In this document: in pieces, positions 34,834-42,800 of the stretch
How positions within the stretch are numbered: the first letter of the stretch is position 1
Layout of the letters: each line of letters begins with the position of its first letter
Source: Caenimonas sedimenti
GTDB lineage: Bacteria > Pseudomonadota > Gammaproteobacteria > Burkholderiales > Burkholderiaceae_C
DNA: 64,000 nt
Direction of reading: 5' to 3'
Assembly (NCBI RefSeq): GCF_007833165.1
Contig: NZ_VOBQ01000014.1
Span: 62,001-126,000 of the forward strand
Notes under the pieces: model-generated
The model's database searches: none
Told to the model about the DNA's origin: nothing
The model's input: only the letters and a program-made list of their open reading frames with translations
Program-made: the position numbers and the translations under genes

Positions 34834-35628
34834 ATGGACTACGCGCACTACCAAACCCTGAACATCACACGCCGCGGCCCTGCCGACAGCGTGCTCGACA
34901 TCCAGATGAAAGCCGCCAACGGCAAGCTGCCGACGGCCGGGCATGCGGGCCACCGCGAACTGACGGAGATCTGGCGCGACGTCGGGGCCGACGACAGCGT
35001 CCGCTGCGCCGTGCTGCGGGGCGAAGGCCTGGGCTTCTCCGGTGGCGGCGACCTGGCGCTGGTGCAGGACATGGCCAATGACTTCGCCGTGCGCACCCGC
35101 GTGTGGAAGGAAGCGCGCGACCTGGTCTACAACGTCATCAACTGCGACAAGCCGATCGTCAGCGCGCTGCACGGCCCGGCGGTGGGCGCCGGCCTGGTGG
35201 CCGGCTTGCTGGCCGACATCTCGGTGGCGGCCAGGGACGCGAAGATCGTCGATGGCCACACCCGGCTGGGCGTGGCGGCGGGCGACCACGCGGCCATCGT
35301 CTGGCCACTGCTGTGCGGCATGGCCAAGGCCAAGTACTACCTGCTGCTCTGCGAACCGGTGAGCGGCGAGGAGGCCGAACGCATCGGCCTGGTGTCGCTG
35401 GCGGTCGATGGCGACCAGCTGCTGCCCAAGGCCTACGAGATCGCTGACCGGCTGGCCCAGGGCAGCCAGAGCGCGATCCGCTGGACGAAGTACTCGCTCA
35501 ACAACTGGCTGCGCCAGGCCGGGCCGGCCTTCGACACTTCCCTCGCGCTGGAATTCATGGGCTTCGGCGGCCCGGATGTGCAGGAGGGCGTGGCGTCGCT
35601 GCGGGAGCGGCGGCCGCCGCGCTTCTGA
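34834..35628 (+). CDS. Enoyl-CoA hydratase/isomerase family protein
   Basis: A 264-residue crotonase-fold protein. Oxyanion-hole segments are [13 protein letters not shown] (first, about residue 65) and [20 protein letters not shown] (second, about 105-124). The usual catalytic Glu positions near [20 protein letters not shown] show Asp/His instead of the classic hydratase Glu pair, so the exact reaction (hydratase, isomerase, lyase) is open. ATG 34834 lies 25 bases past the long inverted repeat; no strong ribosome site. Followed 19 bases later by the DUF2946 gene. Confidence 0.85.
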   Translation: MDYAHYQTLNITRRGPADSVLDIQMKAANGKLPTAGHAGHRELTEIWRDVGADDSVRCAVLRGEGLGFSGGGDLALVQDMANDFAVRTRVWKEARDLVYNVINCDKPIVSALHGPAVGAGLVAGLLADISVAARDAKIVDGHTRLGVAAGDHAAIVWPLLCGMAKAKYYLLLCEPVSGEEAERIGLVSLAVDGDQLLPKAYEIADRLAQGSQSAIRWTKYSLNNWLRQAGPAFDTSLALEFMGFGGPDVQEGVASLRERRPPRF

Positions 35629-35647
35629 GGCCGGCGATAATCGGGCC

Positions 35648-35998
35648 ATGCACCGCCTGCGCCGCGCCCACACCCTTGCCTGCCTCGTGCTCGCGTGGTT
35701 CGTGCTGTCGCTCGGCGTCGCCGTTGCCTCACCCATGGTGGCCCCCCAGGGACTCGAATTCATCTGTTCCGGCGGCACGATGAAGGTCAAGACGGCCGAT
35801 GGCGAGGCGCGGGTCCTGGCGCACGCGCTGGACTGCCCCCTATGCGCCCAGGCCGGTTCGCCGCCGCCTGCGGATGCCATCCCTCTGGCCGCGTCCGCGC
35901 AACCCTTGGCACATGCGCTGCTGCCCACCGCGGCGGCGCATATCGCCTGGGTCACCGCTGCGCCGTTGCCGGCGCGCGGGCCTCCATCCGCCGCCTGA
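35648..35998 (+). CDS. DUF2946 family protein (copper-locus membrane/secreted protein)
   Basis: A 116-residue protein with an N-terminal signal or TM segment (about residues 8-27), then [13 protein letters not shown] and a CPLCAQAG motif (about 59-66), the paired cysteines typical of DUF2946. The family sits beside copper-handling genes in many proteobacteria and its function is unknown. Here it is followed by YcnI- and PCuAC-type genes, supporting a copper role. The C-terminus is Ala/Pro-rich. Confidence 0.72.
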   Translation: MHRLRRAHTLACLVLAWFVLSLGVAVASPMVAPQGLEFICSGGTMKVKTADGEARVLAHALDCPLCAQAGSPPPADAIPLAASAQPLAHALLPTAAAHIAWVTAAPLPARGPPSAA

Positions 35999-36013
35999 CC
36001 ATCAGTTGATCTC

Positions 36014-36044
36014 GCGCGGGGACCGCCCTTCGGGGCAGCCGCGC
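36014..36044 (+). promoter_or_regulatory. UUCG-capped hairpin upstream of the ycnI-like gene
   Basis: GCGCGG (36014-36019) pairs with CCGCGC (36039-36044) around an inner GCCC-TTCG-GGGC hairpin (36025-36036). It lies in the 126-base gap between DUF2946 and YcnI-like genes. It has no U-tract, so it is either a partial terminator, an mRNA-stability structure, or leader structure for the copper genes. Confidence 0.45.
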
Positions 36045-36124
36045 GGCCATCGCTCGCCGCCATCGTTCGCTGCCATGGCGATCCTGGCGAGCCTGTCCGA
36101 ACCATCCCGACAAGAAGAAATTCA

Positions 36125-36676
36125 ATGAAATCCATCCCTCTCCGCCGATGCATCGCGGCCCTGTTGGCCGCGCTTTCATCCACCTTTGCAGCCGCCCACG
36201 TCGTCCTGGAATACCAGGTCGCGCCCGCCGGCAGCAGCTACAAGGCGACCTTCAAGGTGACCCATGGTTGCGGCGCCTCGCCCACCCGGCAGATGGTGAT
36301 CACCATGCCGGCGGGTGTGCGCGGCGCGCGGCCGATGCCGAAGCCTGGGTGGACGATCGACATCGTCCGCGAGAAGCTGGCGCAGCCGTCCACCAGCCAC
36401 GGCCGCACGATCGCCGACAACGTGGCCCGCGTGACCTGGACGGCGCGCTCGCGCGACGACATGCTGGCCAGCGCCCACTACGACGAGTTCGTGCTGTCCG
36501 CCCAATTGCCGGCCGAGCCGGGCACGCTCTGGTGGCCGGTCCAGCAGATCTGCGAGGAAGGCCGCGCGGACTGGACGGAAACGCCGCGGCCCGGCCAGGA
36601 CGCGGCGGAGCTCAAGTCGCCGGCCGCGATGCTCGAAGTCCTGCCCGCCGGCGCCGCCGCCGGGCACAAGCACTGA
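36125..36676 (+). CDS. YcnI/DUF1775 family copper-binding protein
   Basis: A 183-residue exported protein of the DUF1775/YcnI family. The Sec signal ends FAAA-H, placing H25 at the mature N-terminus, as needed for the monohistidine copper brace described for Bacillus YcnI. The body has VAPAGSSYKATFKVTHGCG, SPTRQMVITMPAGV and WWPVQQICEEG (Trp-Pro and Cys), family hallmarks. It ends GHKH. Expected to bind Cu(II) in the periplasm. The PCuAC gene follows after 17 bases, so the two are co-expressed. Confidence 0.87.
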   Translation: MKSIPLRRCIAALLAALSSTFAAAHVVLEYQVAPAGSSYKATFKVTHGCGASPTRQMVITMPAGVRGARPMPKPGWTIDIVREKLAQPSTSHGRTIADNVARVTWTARSRDDMLASAHYDEFVLSAQLPAEPGTLWWPVQQICEEGRADWTETPRPGQDAAELKSPAAMLEVLPAGAAAGHKH

Positions 36677-36693
36677 ACACAAGGAAAACCGAA

Positions 36694-37140
36694 ATGCGAA
36701 ACCTGATTCTCTCCATGACATTGATGCTCGCCGCCGGCGCCATGCAGGCCCAGGAAGCCGCCGTGCGCGTCGACGGCGCCTGGGCCCGCGCCAGTGTGCA
36801 GGGCCAGAGCGGCACCGGGGCCTTCATGACCCTGACCGCGCGCGAGCCGCTCACGCTGGTGGGCGTGAGCACGCCGGTGGCTGGTGTGGCCGAACTGCAC
36901 GAGATGAAGATGGAAGGCGACGTGATGAAGATGCGCGCCATCGAGGGATTGGCGCTCCCGGGGGGCCGGCCTGTCGAGCTGAAGCCGGGCGGGCATCACC
37001 TGATGCTGATGGAACTGAAGATGCCCCTGAAGCCGGACACGCGGGTTCCGGTGACCCTGCACCTGCGCGACGCCAAGGGGGCGCTGAGGAAGCTGGAAGT
37101 CTCGGTACCGGTGGCGGTGCGGGCGCCCCACAAGCACTGA
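36694..37140 (+). CDS. Periplasmic copper chaperone PCuAC
   Basis: A 148-residue protein: signal peptide ending MQAQ-EA near residue 20, then a cupredoxin-like PCuAC domain. The Cu(I) motif H-x10-M-x21-H-x-M is complete: H69, M80, H102 and M104, with a further M71. PCuAC delivers Cu(I) to the CuA/CuB centres of cytochrome oxidase with Sco1. It ends APHKH, like the YcnI-type partner. AAGGAAA precedes ATG 36694. Last gene of the DUF2946-YcnI-PCuAC set. Confidence 0.92.
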   Translation: MRNLILSMTLMLAAGAMQAQEAAVRVDGAWARASVQGQSGTGAFMTLTAREPLTLVGVSTPVAGVAELHEMKMEGDVMKMRAIEGLALPGGRPVELKPGGHHLMLMELKMPLKPDTRVPVTLHLRDAKGALRKLEVSVPVAVRAPHKH

Positions 37141-37242
37141 GAAAGCCGCCGGCGGCGCGGGCAAAACGCCCGCATCGCGGGCCGCTTGCGGTAAGCTGTC
37201 CCCATCCGCGTCCGGCCTGGGCTGCGGCATGGAGGTGATCCA

Positions 37243-37953
37243 GTGAGCGACAACCAGAATTTCGGCTTCGGCAAGTTCGTCCCCGGTTTCGATTTCCTGC
37301 AGAACATCGCCAAGGGCGCCTCGCAGACGATCCCGCAACTGCCGAACCTGTCGAACTGGGTCGCCCCGACGCTCAACCTCGAAGAACTCGAGAAGCGCAT
37401 CGCCGAGCTGAAAGCCGTGCACTTCTGGCTCGACCAGAACAGCAAGGCACTGGGCGCCACCATCCAGGCGCTCGAGGTCCAGAAGATGACGCTGGCGACC
37501 CTGAAGGGCATGAACTTCAACATGGGCGACGTCGCCAACGCGCTGAAGCTGAAGGCCGCCGACAGCGTGATGGGTGGCGTGCAGAAGGTCACCGAGACCG
37601 CCGCGGGCGCGGCGGGCGCCGTCGCCGGGGCCGCCGGGGCGGCGCGCCGCAAAGCCGCGGGCAAGACGAAAAGCGCCGCCGGCAAATCCGGCAAGGGGGG
37701 CGCCAATGGGGCCGTCGATCCCCTGCAGTGGTGGGGTTCGCTCACCCAGCAGTTCCAGGAGATCGCCGCCTCCGCCATGAAGGACGCGGCGCAGAAAACC
37801 ACGATCGACACCGCCAGGAACATGGCGGCCGGCGCCGCCAAAGGCGCGATGAAGGCGGCCACGGGCATGGCCAAGGCCGCGACCGGCTCGCTGACCCCGG
37901 CGGCCAAGCCGCCCGCGGCGAAGAAGACCGCCGCGCGCAAGCGCAGCCGCTGA
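37243..37953 (+). CDS. phaM: PhaM family polyhydroxyalkanoate granule regulatory protein
   Basis: A 236-residue protein starting at GTG 37243 with a strong GGAGGTGATC ribosome site. The N-terminal half (FGKFVPGFDFLQNIAKGA, NWVAPTLNLEELEKRIAELK, FWLDQNSKALGATIQALE) matches PhaM of Ralstonia/Cupriavidus. The C-terminal half is Ala/Lys-rich (KTAARKRSR end), histone-like, for DNA binding. PhaM activates PHA synthase and tethers granules to the nucleoid for equal partition. No pha synthesis genes are beside it. Followed after 12 bases by the FIST gene. Confidence 0.92.
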   Translation: MSDNQNFGFGKFVPGFDFLQNIAKGASQTIPQLPNLSNWVAPTLNLEELEKRIAELKAVHFWLDQNSKALGATIQALEVQKMTLATLKGMNFNMGDVANALKLKAADSVMGGVQKVTETAAGAAGAVAGAAGAARRKAAGKTKSAAGKSGKGGANGAVDPLQWWGSLTQQFQEIAASAMKDAAQKTTIDTARNMAAGAAKGAMKAATGMAKAATGSLTPAAKPPAAKKTAARKRSR

Positions 37954-37965
37954 CAGGGGCCTCCA

Positions 37966-39210
37966 GTGCAGCTGTTTCCGTTCGGTCACGCGACGCACCC
38001 GCAATGGCAGATGGCGGCCGGGCTGGTGCTGGCGCAGCTGCGCGCGCAGATGACGTTGCCGGGTTACGCCAGCGCGCCGACCCTCGGCTTGCTGTACATC
38101 ACCGATCACTACGCCGCGATGGCGGCCGACATCCTCGACCACCTGGGTGCGGAGCTGCCCGAGGTCACCGACTGGTCCGGCACGGTCGGCATCGGCATCG
38201 CCTCGTCCAATGTGGAGTACTTCGACGAGCCGGCCATGGCGCTCATGCTGTGCGCCATGCCGCCCGACCAGTACCGGGTGTTTTCCGGCGTGGCGCCCCT
38301 GCCCGCCACCTTCACGCCCCACACGGCGCTGGTCCATGCCGACGCCTCGACCCCTGACGTGAGCGAACTGATCGCCGAGATGGCCGATCGCACGGCCACC
38401 GGTTACCTGTTCGGCGGCCTGGCGTCCAGCCGCGGCGACGTCGTGCAGTTCGCCATTGGGGGTAACGGCAACATGCAGGGGCAGGGCAAGGCGGCCGGCG
38501 TCTTCAGCGGCGGCATGTCCGGCGTCGCCTTCAGCGAGGCGGTGCAGCTGGTCTCGCGCGTCACCCAGGGCTGCCAGCCGGTGGCGGCGGCCCGCAGCAT
38601 CACCGCCTGCGATGGCAACCTGGTGCTGGCGCTCGACGGCCGCCCCGCGCTCGACGTCCTGCTGGAAGACCTCAAGATCTCGCTGGAACAGCCCCAGGCC
38701 GCCATGACGGCGCTGCGCGCCACGCTGGTCGGCCTGACCGAAATGGGGCAGGACATCGTCGGGCGCACCGGCAACTTCGGCAGCGACGTCGTGGTGCGCC
38801 ACATCATCGGGCTCGACCCCAACCGGCGCGGCGTCGCGCTGGCGACGCGCGTCACCGAGGGCATGCGCCTGGCCTTCTGCCGGCGCGACGCCGCGGCCGC
38901 GAAGTCCGACCTGGTGCGCATCTGCGCCGAGATCCGCGAGGAACTCGAGCCCGAGGAACTGCCCCTGGCCGTGGCGACGGCTCTGGCGGCCGAGCCGCTG
39001 GCGCTGCCCAGTCCGGCGCGCCGCGTCGCGGGCGCCGTCTACGTCAGCTGCGCCGGGCGCGGCGGGCCGCATTTCGGCGGGCCGAGCGCCGAAATGCAGA
39101 TCGTGCGACGCGCGCTCGGCGACGTGCCGCTGGTCGGCTTCTTCGCCGGCGGCGAGATCGCCCGCCGCCACCTCTATGGCTACACGGGCGTCCTAACGGT
39201 GTTCCACTGA
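37966..39210 (+). CDS. FIST signal-transduction domain protein
   Basis: A 414-residue soluble protein with FIST N (about residues 40-230; YLFGGLASSRGDVVQFAIGG and GVFSGGMSGVAFSEAV) and FIST C (about 235-410; ending VGFFAGGEIARRHLYGYTGV). FIST is a predicted small-ligand sensor usually beside or fused to signalling domains; here it is stand-alone. GTG start 37966 lies 12 bases after phaM, and the stop overlaps the next ATG (TGATG). Ligand unknown. Confidence 0.87.
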   Translation: MQLFPFGHATHPQWQMAAGLVLAQLRAQMTLPGYASAPTLGLLYITDHYAAMAADILDHLGAELPEVTDWSGTVGIGIASSNVEYFDEPAMALMLCAMPPDQYRVFSGVAPLPATFTPHTALVHADASTPDVSELIAEMADRTATGYLFGGLASSRGDVVQFAIGGNGNMQGQGKAAGVFSGGMSGVAFSEAVQLVSRVTQGCQPVAAARSITACDGNLVLALDGRPALDVLLEDLKISLEQPQAAMTALRATLVGLTEMGQDIVGRTGNFGSDVVVRHIIGLDPNRRGVALATRVTEGMRLAFCRRDAAAAKSDLVRICAEIREELEPEELPLAVATALAAEPLALPSPARRVAGAVYVSCAGRGGPHFGGPSAEMQIVRRALGDVPLVGFFAGGEIARRHLYGYTGVLTVFH

Positions 39211-40361
39211 TGACCACAGCAACGATGTCCAACGAAACCCCCACCCGCGTGCCCTCCGTCTGGCGGGGGCTGCTTTGGGCCTGGCGGCGCGGCGGCGACG
39301 GCGGCGGCGTCACGCGCACGCGCCTGCTGTGGCGCGCGCTGGTCGCCACCACCCGCTGGGGTGGCGCCATGCGGCGCTGGATGAGCGTGGTGTTCGAACT
39401 GAACTCGCGCGGCCTGATGACCGATCCGGCCGGCGAATACATGCGCGCCGTCCGGCCTTACGTGCACCGCCACACCAGCTACAGCGCACGCGTGCTGCAG
39501 CTGATCGACTTCGTCGACTGGATGGAGTCGGCGTTCAAGCCGGCCGCCCTGCAAAAGCTGCTGCAGGGCGAAGACCTGGTCCTGGCCGAACTCCAGCCCC
39601 CGCGCGGTTGCGACTCCATGCGCCTGCAGTTGCGCCGCGCGCCGGTGCAAAGCCCCGAAGGCGAGCTGCTGCTGACGCTCATGGTCCAGCGTTCTCCCGA
39701 TGTGCAGCACAACGCCCAGCCGGTGGAAGCGGCGGCGCTGGGCTTCAGCGTCTTTCGCCTCGAAGGCAGCGGCTGCCTGGTGATCGGCGGCGTGCGCGGG
39801 CCCCGGCATCCGGTGCAGCGGGTGTCGACCGTCGAGATCTCCCAGGCGATGTCCGGCTGGAAACCGTCGGTGCTGATGGTGCGGGTCGCGCAGGAACTCG
39901 CGCGGTTCTGGGGCTTGAAACTGGTCGGCCTGAATCCCAGCTCGCACACGCTGCAGGGCTGGACCTTCCAGTTCAACGAGCGGCACCGCAACGCGGCGCA
40001 GCGCATCTATGACAGCTATGACGCGCTGTGGGAGCACTTCGGCGCCACCAAGGGGCCACCCGGCTGGATGGTGCTGCCGCTGGATTCCGACGACAAGCTG
40101 GCCGCCACGGCGCTTTCACCCGAGAAGCGCGAGCGGCAGATCCGCCGCGCCGACTTCTGGATGCGCACCCGCCGCCGCCTGCACGCCGATGCGCGCGAGC
40201 TGCTGCAACGCCCCGGCCGCGAAGCGCGCCTGTCGCGCGCCACCCAAAGCATGCAACCGGACGACGATGCCGACTGGGAAGACGAGAGCCCGCCGTCGCC
40301 GCAGATCATTCCGCCCCGGAAGCAGCGCGTGCTCGAAACCGGGCCGGCCGACCTGGCCTGA
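39210..40361 (+). CDS. VirK/YbjX family protein (DUF535)
   Basis: A 383-residue protein of the DUF535 family (about residues 75-330; LVIGGVRGP and GWKPSVLMVRVAQELARFWG, then GLNPSSHTL). Enterobacterial VirK/YbjX affects virulence and envelope stress by an unknown mechanism. No signal or TM segment is evident. The C-terminal 50 residues are a charged, probably disordered tail. Translationally coupled to FIST by a TGATG overlap, so a functional link is likely. Confidence 0.8.
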   Translation: MTTATMSNETPTRVPSVWRGLLWAWRRGGDGGGVTRTRLLWRALVATTRWGGAMRRWMSVVFELNSRGLMTDPAGEYMRAVRPYVHRHTSYSARVLQLIDFVDWMESAFKPAALQKLLQGEDLVLAELQPPRGCDSMRLQLRRAPVQSPEGELLLTLMVQRSPDVQHNAQPVEAAALGFSVFRLEGSGCLVIGGVRGPRHPVQRVSTVEISQAMSGWKPSVLMVRVAQELARFWGLKLVGLNPSSHTLQGWTFQFNERHRNAAQRIYDSYDALWEHFGATKGPPGWMVLPLDSDDKLAATALSPEKRERQIRRADFWMRTRRRLHADARELLQRPGREARLSRATQSMQPDDDADWEDESPPSPQIIPPRKQRVLETGPADLA

Positions 40362-40402
40362 TTGCGGGAGCTGATGCGTGATGTTATGATGCGGTCGCAT
40401 CA
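40362..40402 (+). promoter_or_regulatory. Predicted sigma70 promoter and operator of vapBC
   Basis: TTGCGG (40362-40367) and TATGAT (40385-40390) stand 17 bases apart, an optimal sigma70 arrangement. The -10 is overlapped by TGATGCG-GT-CGCATCA (40387-40402), an inverted repeat of seven-base half-sites; a further TGATGCG half-site lies at 40372-40378. This is the layout expected for autorepression by a VapB-VapC complex. The start would be near 40397, so the leader is very short. Confidence 0.7.
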
Positions 40403-40410
40403 ACCTCATC

Positions 40411-40656
40411 ATGCGCACCACACTCGACATCGATGACGACGTGCTCCTCGCTGCCAAGGAGCATGCGGCCCGCGAACGCAAGTCGCTCGGCGCCGTCGTC
40501 TCCGCGCTGGCGCGCGAATCGTTGCGCCGCCCGGCGTCAGCCCCTGTGCGGGGCCGCGCCGCGCCACGCGGCGGGCGCTTCGCGGTGCTGCCGGAACGGG
40601 ACGAGGTGATCACCATGGAACACGTGCGCGGCCTGCAGGATGCCGAAGGCGTCTGA
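40411..40656 (+). CDS. vapB: Ribbon-helix-helix antitoxin, VapB-type
   Basis: An 81-residue protein. The N-terminus MRTTLDIDDDVLLAAKEHA with RKSLGAVVSALAREAL-like helices is the RHH DNA-binding fold of VapB/CopG antitoxins (residues 1-43). The remainder is the expected flexible toxin-binding tail (GGRFAVLPERDEVITMEHV). It overlaps the PIN-domain toxin gene by 17 bases, with its own predicted promoter and operator immediately upstream and no obvious Shine-Dalgarno, so initiation may be near-leaderless. Confidence 0.87.
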   Translation: MRTTLDIDDDVLLAAKEHAARERKSLGAVVSALARESLRRPASAPVRGRAAPRGGRFAVLPERDEVITMEHVRGLQDAEGV

Positions 40657-41101
40657 TCCGGCCACCGGCGCGCGTGCGCTGCTCGATGTGAACGTGCTGA
40701 TCGCCCTGCTGGACGACGCTCATGTGTTCTCGCGCAGGGCCAACGAGTGGCTCGACGGCGCGCCCCGCCGCATCGCCACCTGTCCCATCGTGGAGAACGG
40801 CGTCATCCGCATCATGAGTGCCCCGGCCTACTCCACCGTGCAACGGGCGACGCCCGAGCAGGTGGCTCAGGGCCTCAAGGCGCTGGCCGAGGCGCTCGAC
40901 CACGAGTTCTGGCCGGACGAGGTCTCGATGCTCGATGAGACCCTGGTGGACTTCAGCCGGCTGCACGGGCACCGGCAGGTGACCGATGCCTATCTGCTGG
41001 CGCTGGCCGTGCGCCGCGGTGGCGCACTGGCATCATTCGACACGGCGATGCCGTTGACGGCGGTGTGGGGCGCGGGCCGCGAGCATCTGCTGGCGATCTG
41101 A
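40640..41101 (+). CDS. vapC: PIN-domain toxin, VapC-type ribonuclease
   Basis: A 153-residue PIN nuclease. The four acidic metal ligands are visible: D16 (LLDVNVLIALL), E52 (VENGVIRI), D116 (VTDAYLLALA) and D134 (ASFD). VapC toxins cleave tRNA or rRNA and are neutralised by VapB. ATG 40640 is inside vapB, so the toxin is translated by coupling. Intact active site suggests a functional module. Convergent with the HTH regulator gene. Confidence 0.9.
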   Translation: MPKASDPATGARALLDVNVLIALLDDAHVFSRRANEWLDGAPRRIATCPIVENGVIRIMSAPAYSTVQRATPEQVAQGLKALAEALDHEFWPDEVSMLDETLVDFSRLHGHRQVTDAYLLALAVRRGGALASFDTAMPLTAVWGAGREHLLAI

Positions 41102-41125
41102 CAGGCCGGATGGGATCGTGCGCCA

Positions 41126-41857
41126 TCAGCGGCGCAGCTGCGTGAACGCCTCGAATTCCCAACTGCGCATCGCCAGCACCAGGGTGTAGCCTTCTCGGTC
41201 CTTCTGCGGCAGCTTCTGGTCGGCCTGGTGCTGCTGCGCGAAATCCTGTGCCACCCGCTGCAACCGGTCGACGAACGATGGCGCGATGCCGCGGCTGACG
41301 GAGCCGTGCACCAGCAGGACGCTTTCGGCCGGGCCGTCAAAGCCGCCGTTGAAGTAGTCCAGCACGGCGTGATCGCGGAAGTAGTGCATCACAGGCCCGT
41401 GCGGGCGCCAGCGGAAGGTCTTGGCCAGCTTCAGGCGGTAGCGGTTCAGCGGCCGCAACTCGATGATGCCGATGCGGTCCAGCTGCGCGAAGTACTTGAT
41501 GCACTCGGCTTCCGTCAGCCGGTATTCCTCGCAGATCTGGTCGAGCGACCACTGGCTGAGGACGCAGATCGCGCAAAGCAGCAGCTTCTTGTCGGCCACC
41601 ACCGCTTTCTCCTGCTCCTGCGTCAACTCCTTCAGCAGCGGCTGGGCGTCCGCGACGCGGCGCGCCAGCTCGGCGAAATCGAGCTTGAGCGCGCGGCAGA
41701 TGGCGTCGATGCGCGACAGCGACATATCACCCTTGGCCAGCATGCGCTTGACACTGGACTCCGCCATGCCCAGGCTGTGGGCCAGGTCGGCATAGGTCAT
41801 CTGCGCGGCCTTGAGTTCTTTCTTCAGGACCAGGACGAGGTCGGCAGTGGTGCTCAT
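41126..41857 (-). CDS. XRE-type HTH transcriptional regulator with unknown C-terminal domain
   Basis: A 243-residue protein with an N-terminal Cro/C1-type HTH (about residues 12-65; MTYADLAHSLGMAESSVKRM) and a longer C-terminal region (about 85-240; WSLDQICEEYRLTEAECIKY looks like a second HTH). Recognition target unknown. ATG 41857 chosen; the longer frame runs through the divergent gene's leader. Divergent from the CREST-type membrane protein gene, which it may control; a CCGCAG-CAAA-CTGCGG repeat (41933-41948) lies between them. Confidence 0.82.
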   Translation of the reverse strand: MSTTADLVLVLKKELKAAQMTYADLAHSLGMAESSVKRMLAKGDMSLSRIDAICRALKLDFAELARRVADAQPLLKELTQEQEKAVVADKKLLLCAICVLSQWSLDQICEEYRLTEAECIKYFAQLDRIGIIELRPLNRYRLKLAKTFRWRPHGPVMHYFRDHAVLDYFNGGFDGPAESVLLVHGSVSRGIAPSFVDRLQRVAQDFAQQHQADQKLPQKDREGYTLVLAMRSWEFEAFTQLRR

Positions 41858-41973
41858 GGTGGTACAGGATAGCGATACTGCAAGGGGAATGGAACGACAA
41901 TGTAGCCGGATCTTGGCCTGGGGTGCCAACCACCGCAGCAAACTGCGGCTGTCGCACCACCAAAGGAGAACCC

Positions 41974-42786
41974 ATGCGCACCTCGATGTCCCGGGCTGAA
42001 CGGATGCTGCTGCTGGCGACCAGCGCCGGCTTGCTGCTGGCCCTGTTCGGCCCGTCCCTGGCACCGCTGGCGCACGCCCACGACTTCGCGGACCAGCGCG
42101 CGCTCTGGGGCGTGCCCTATGCGCTGGACGTGCTGTCGAACCTGCCTTTCGCCCTGCTGGGCTTGCTCGGCGGGTGGACCTTGCTGGCCTCGGGGCGCGG
42201 CGTGGCGAGCCCGGTGCAGCGTGCCCTCGCCGGCCTGTTCTTCGCGGGCCTCGTGGTGACCGCGGCCGGCTCCAGCTGGTACCACCTCCACGCGGACGAT
42301 GCCGGGCTGGCGGTGGACCGCTATGCCATGGGCGTTGCTTTCGCCGGCTTGCTCGGCCTGGCCGTCGCCACGCGGGTCAGCGACCGCGCCGGCGCCGCCC
42401 TGGCAGGCGCCTTGCTGCTGCTGGCCCCGCTCGCGGCGCACACCGCCTTCGCCGGCAACCTCGCGCCCTGGGTCGTCGTGCAGTTCGGCGGGATGCTCGT
42501 CTTGCTGGCGCTGGTGTTCGCGCCCACGCGTCCTGGCGCCGTGACGATCCGGCTGGGCTGGGTGCTGGTGGCTTACGGCGTCGCCAAACTCACCGAGATG
42601 GGGGACCACGTCATCTTCGAAGCGACCGCGGAGTTGCTGGCCGGCCACACCGTGAAACACCTGCTGGCCGCCGCCGCCGCCATCCCCGTGCTGGCCCCCT
42701 TCCTGGCCGCCGCGCGCTCCGGGCAGAATGGCGCGCAGAGTTCCGCCGGGACGCACGCTGCAGTGGCGGGCCCCCGCCAAGCCTGA
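41974..42786 (+). CDS. CREST superfamily membrane protein, alkaline-ceramidase-like
   Basis: A 270-residue protein with about seven TM helices. The CREST hydrolase residues appear in order: SNLPFALLG, SxxxH in GSSWYHLHADD (Ser and His), Asp in GLAVDRYAM, and HxxxH in GHTVKHLLAA near the end. CREST members (alkaline ceramidase, PAQR, Per1) use a zinc site from these residues to hydrolyse lipid amides. A bacterial lipid amide or ester is the likely substrate; unproven. AAAGGAG precedes ATG 41974. The LplT-PlsC fusion follows after 14 bases, supporting a lipid role. Confidence 0.72.
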   Translation: MRTSMSRAERMLLLATSAGLLLALFGPSLAPLAHAHDFADQRALWGVPYALDVLSNLPFALLGLLGGWTLLASGRGVASPVQRALAGLFFAGLVVTAAGSSWYHLHADDAGLAVDRYAMGVAFAGLLGLAVATRVSDRAGAALAGALLLLAPLAAHTAFAGNLAPWVVVQFGGMLVLLALVFAPTRPGAVTIRLGWVLVAYGVAKLTEMGDHVIFEATAELLAGHTVKHLLAAAAAIPVLAPFLAAARSGQNGAQSSAGTHAAVAGPRQA

Positions 42787-42800
42787 TGAGGGAAGGACCC

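Noticed and set aside
36478..39171. 897-residue minus-strand open frame across the copper, phaM and FIST genes
   Set aside because: Arg/His/Gln/Gly-rich translation without domain features, antisense to well-supported genes; a product of GC-rich third-position bias.
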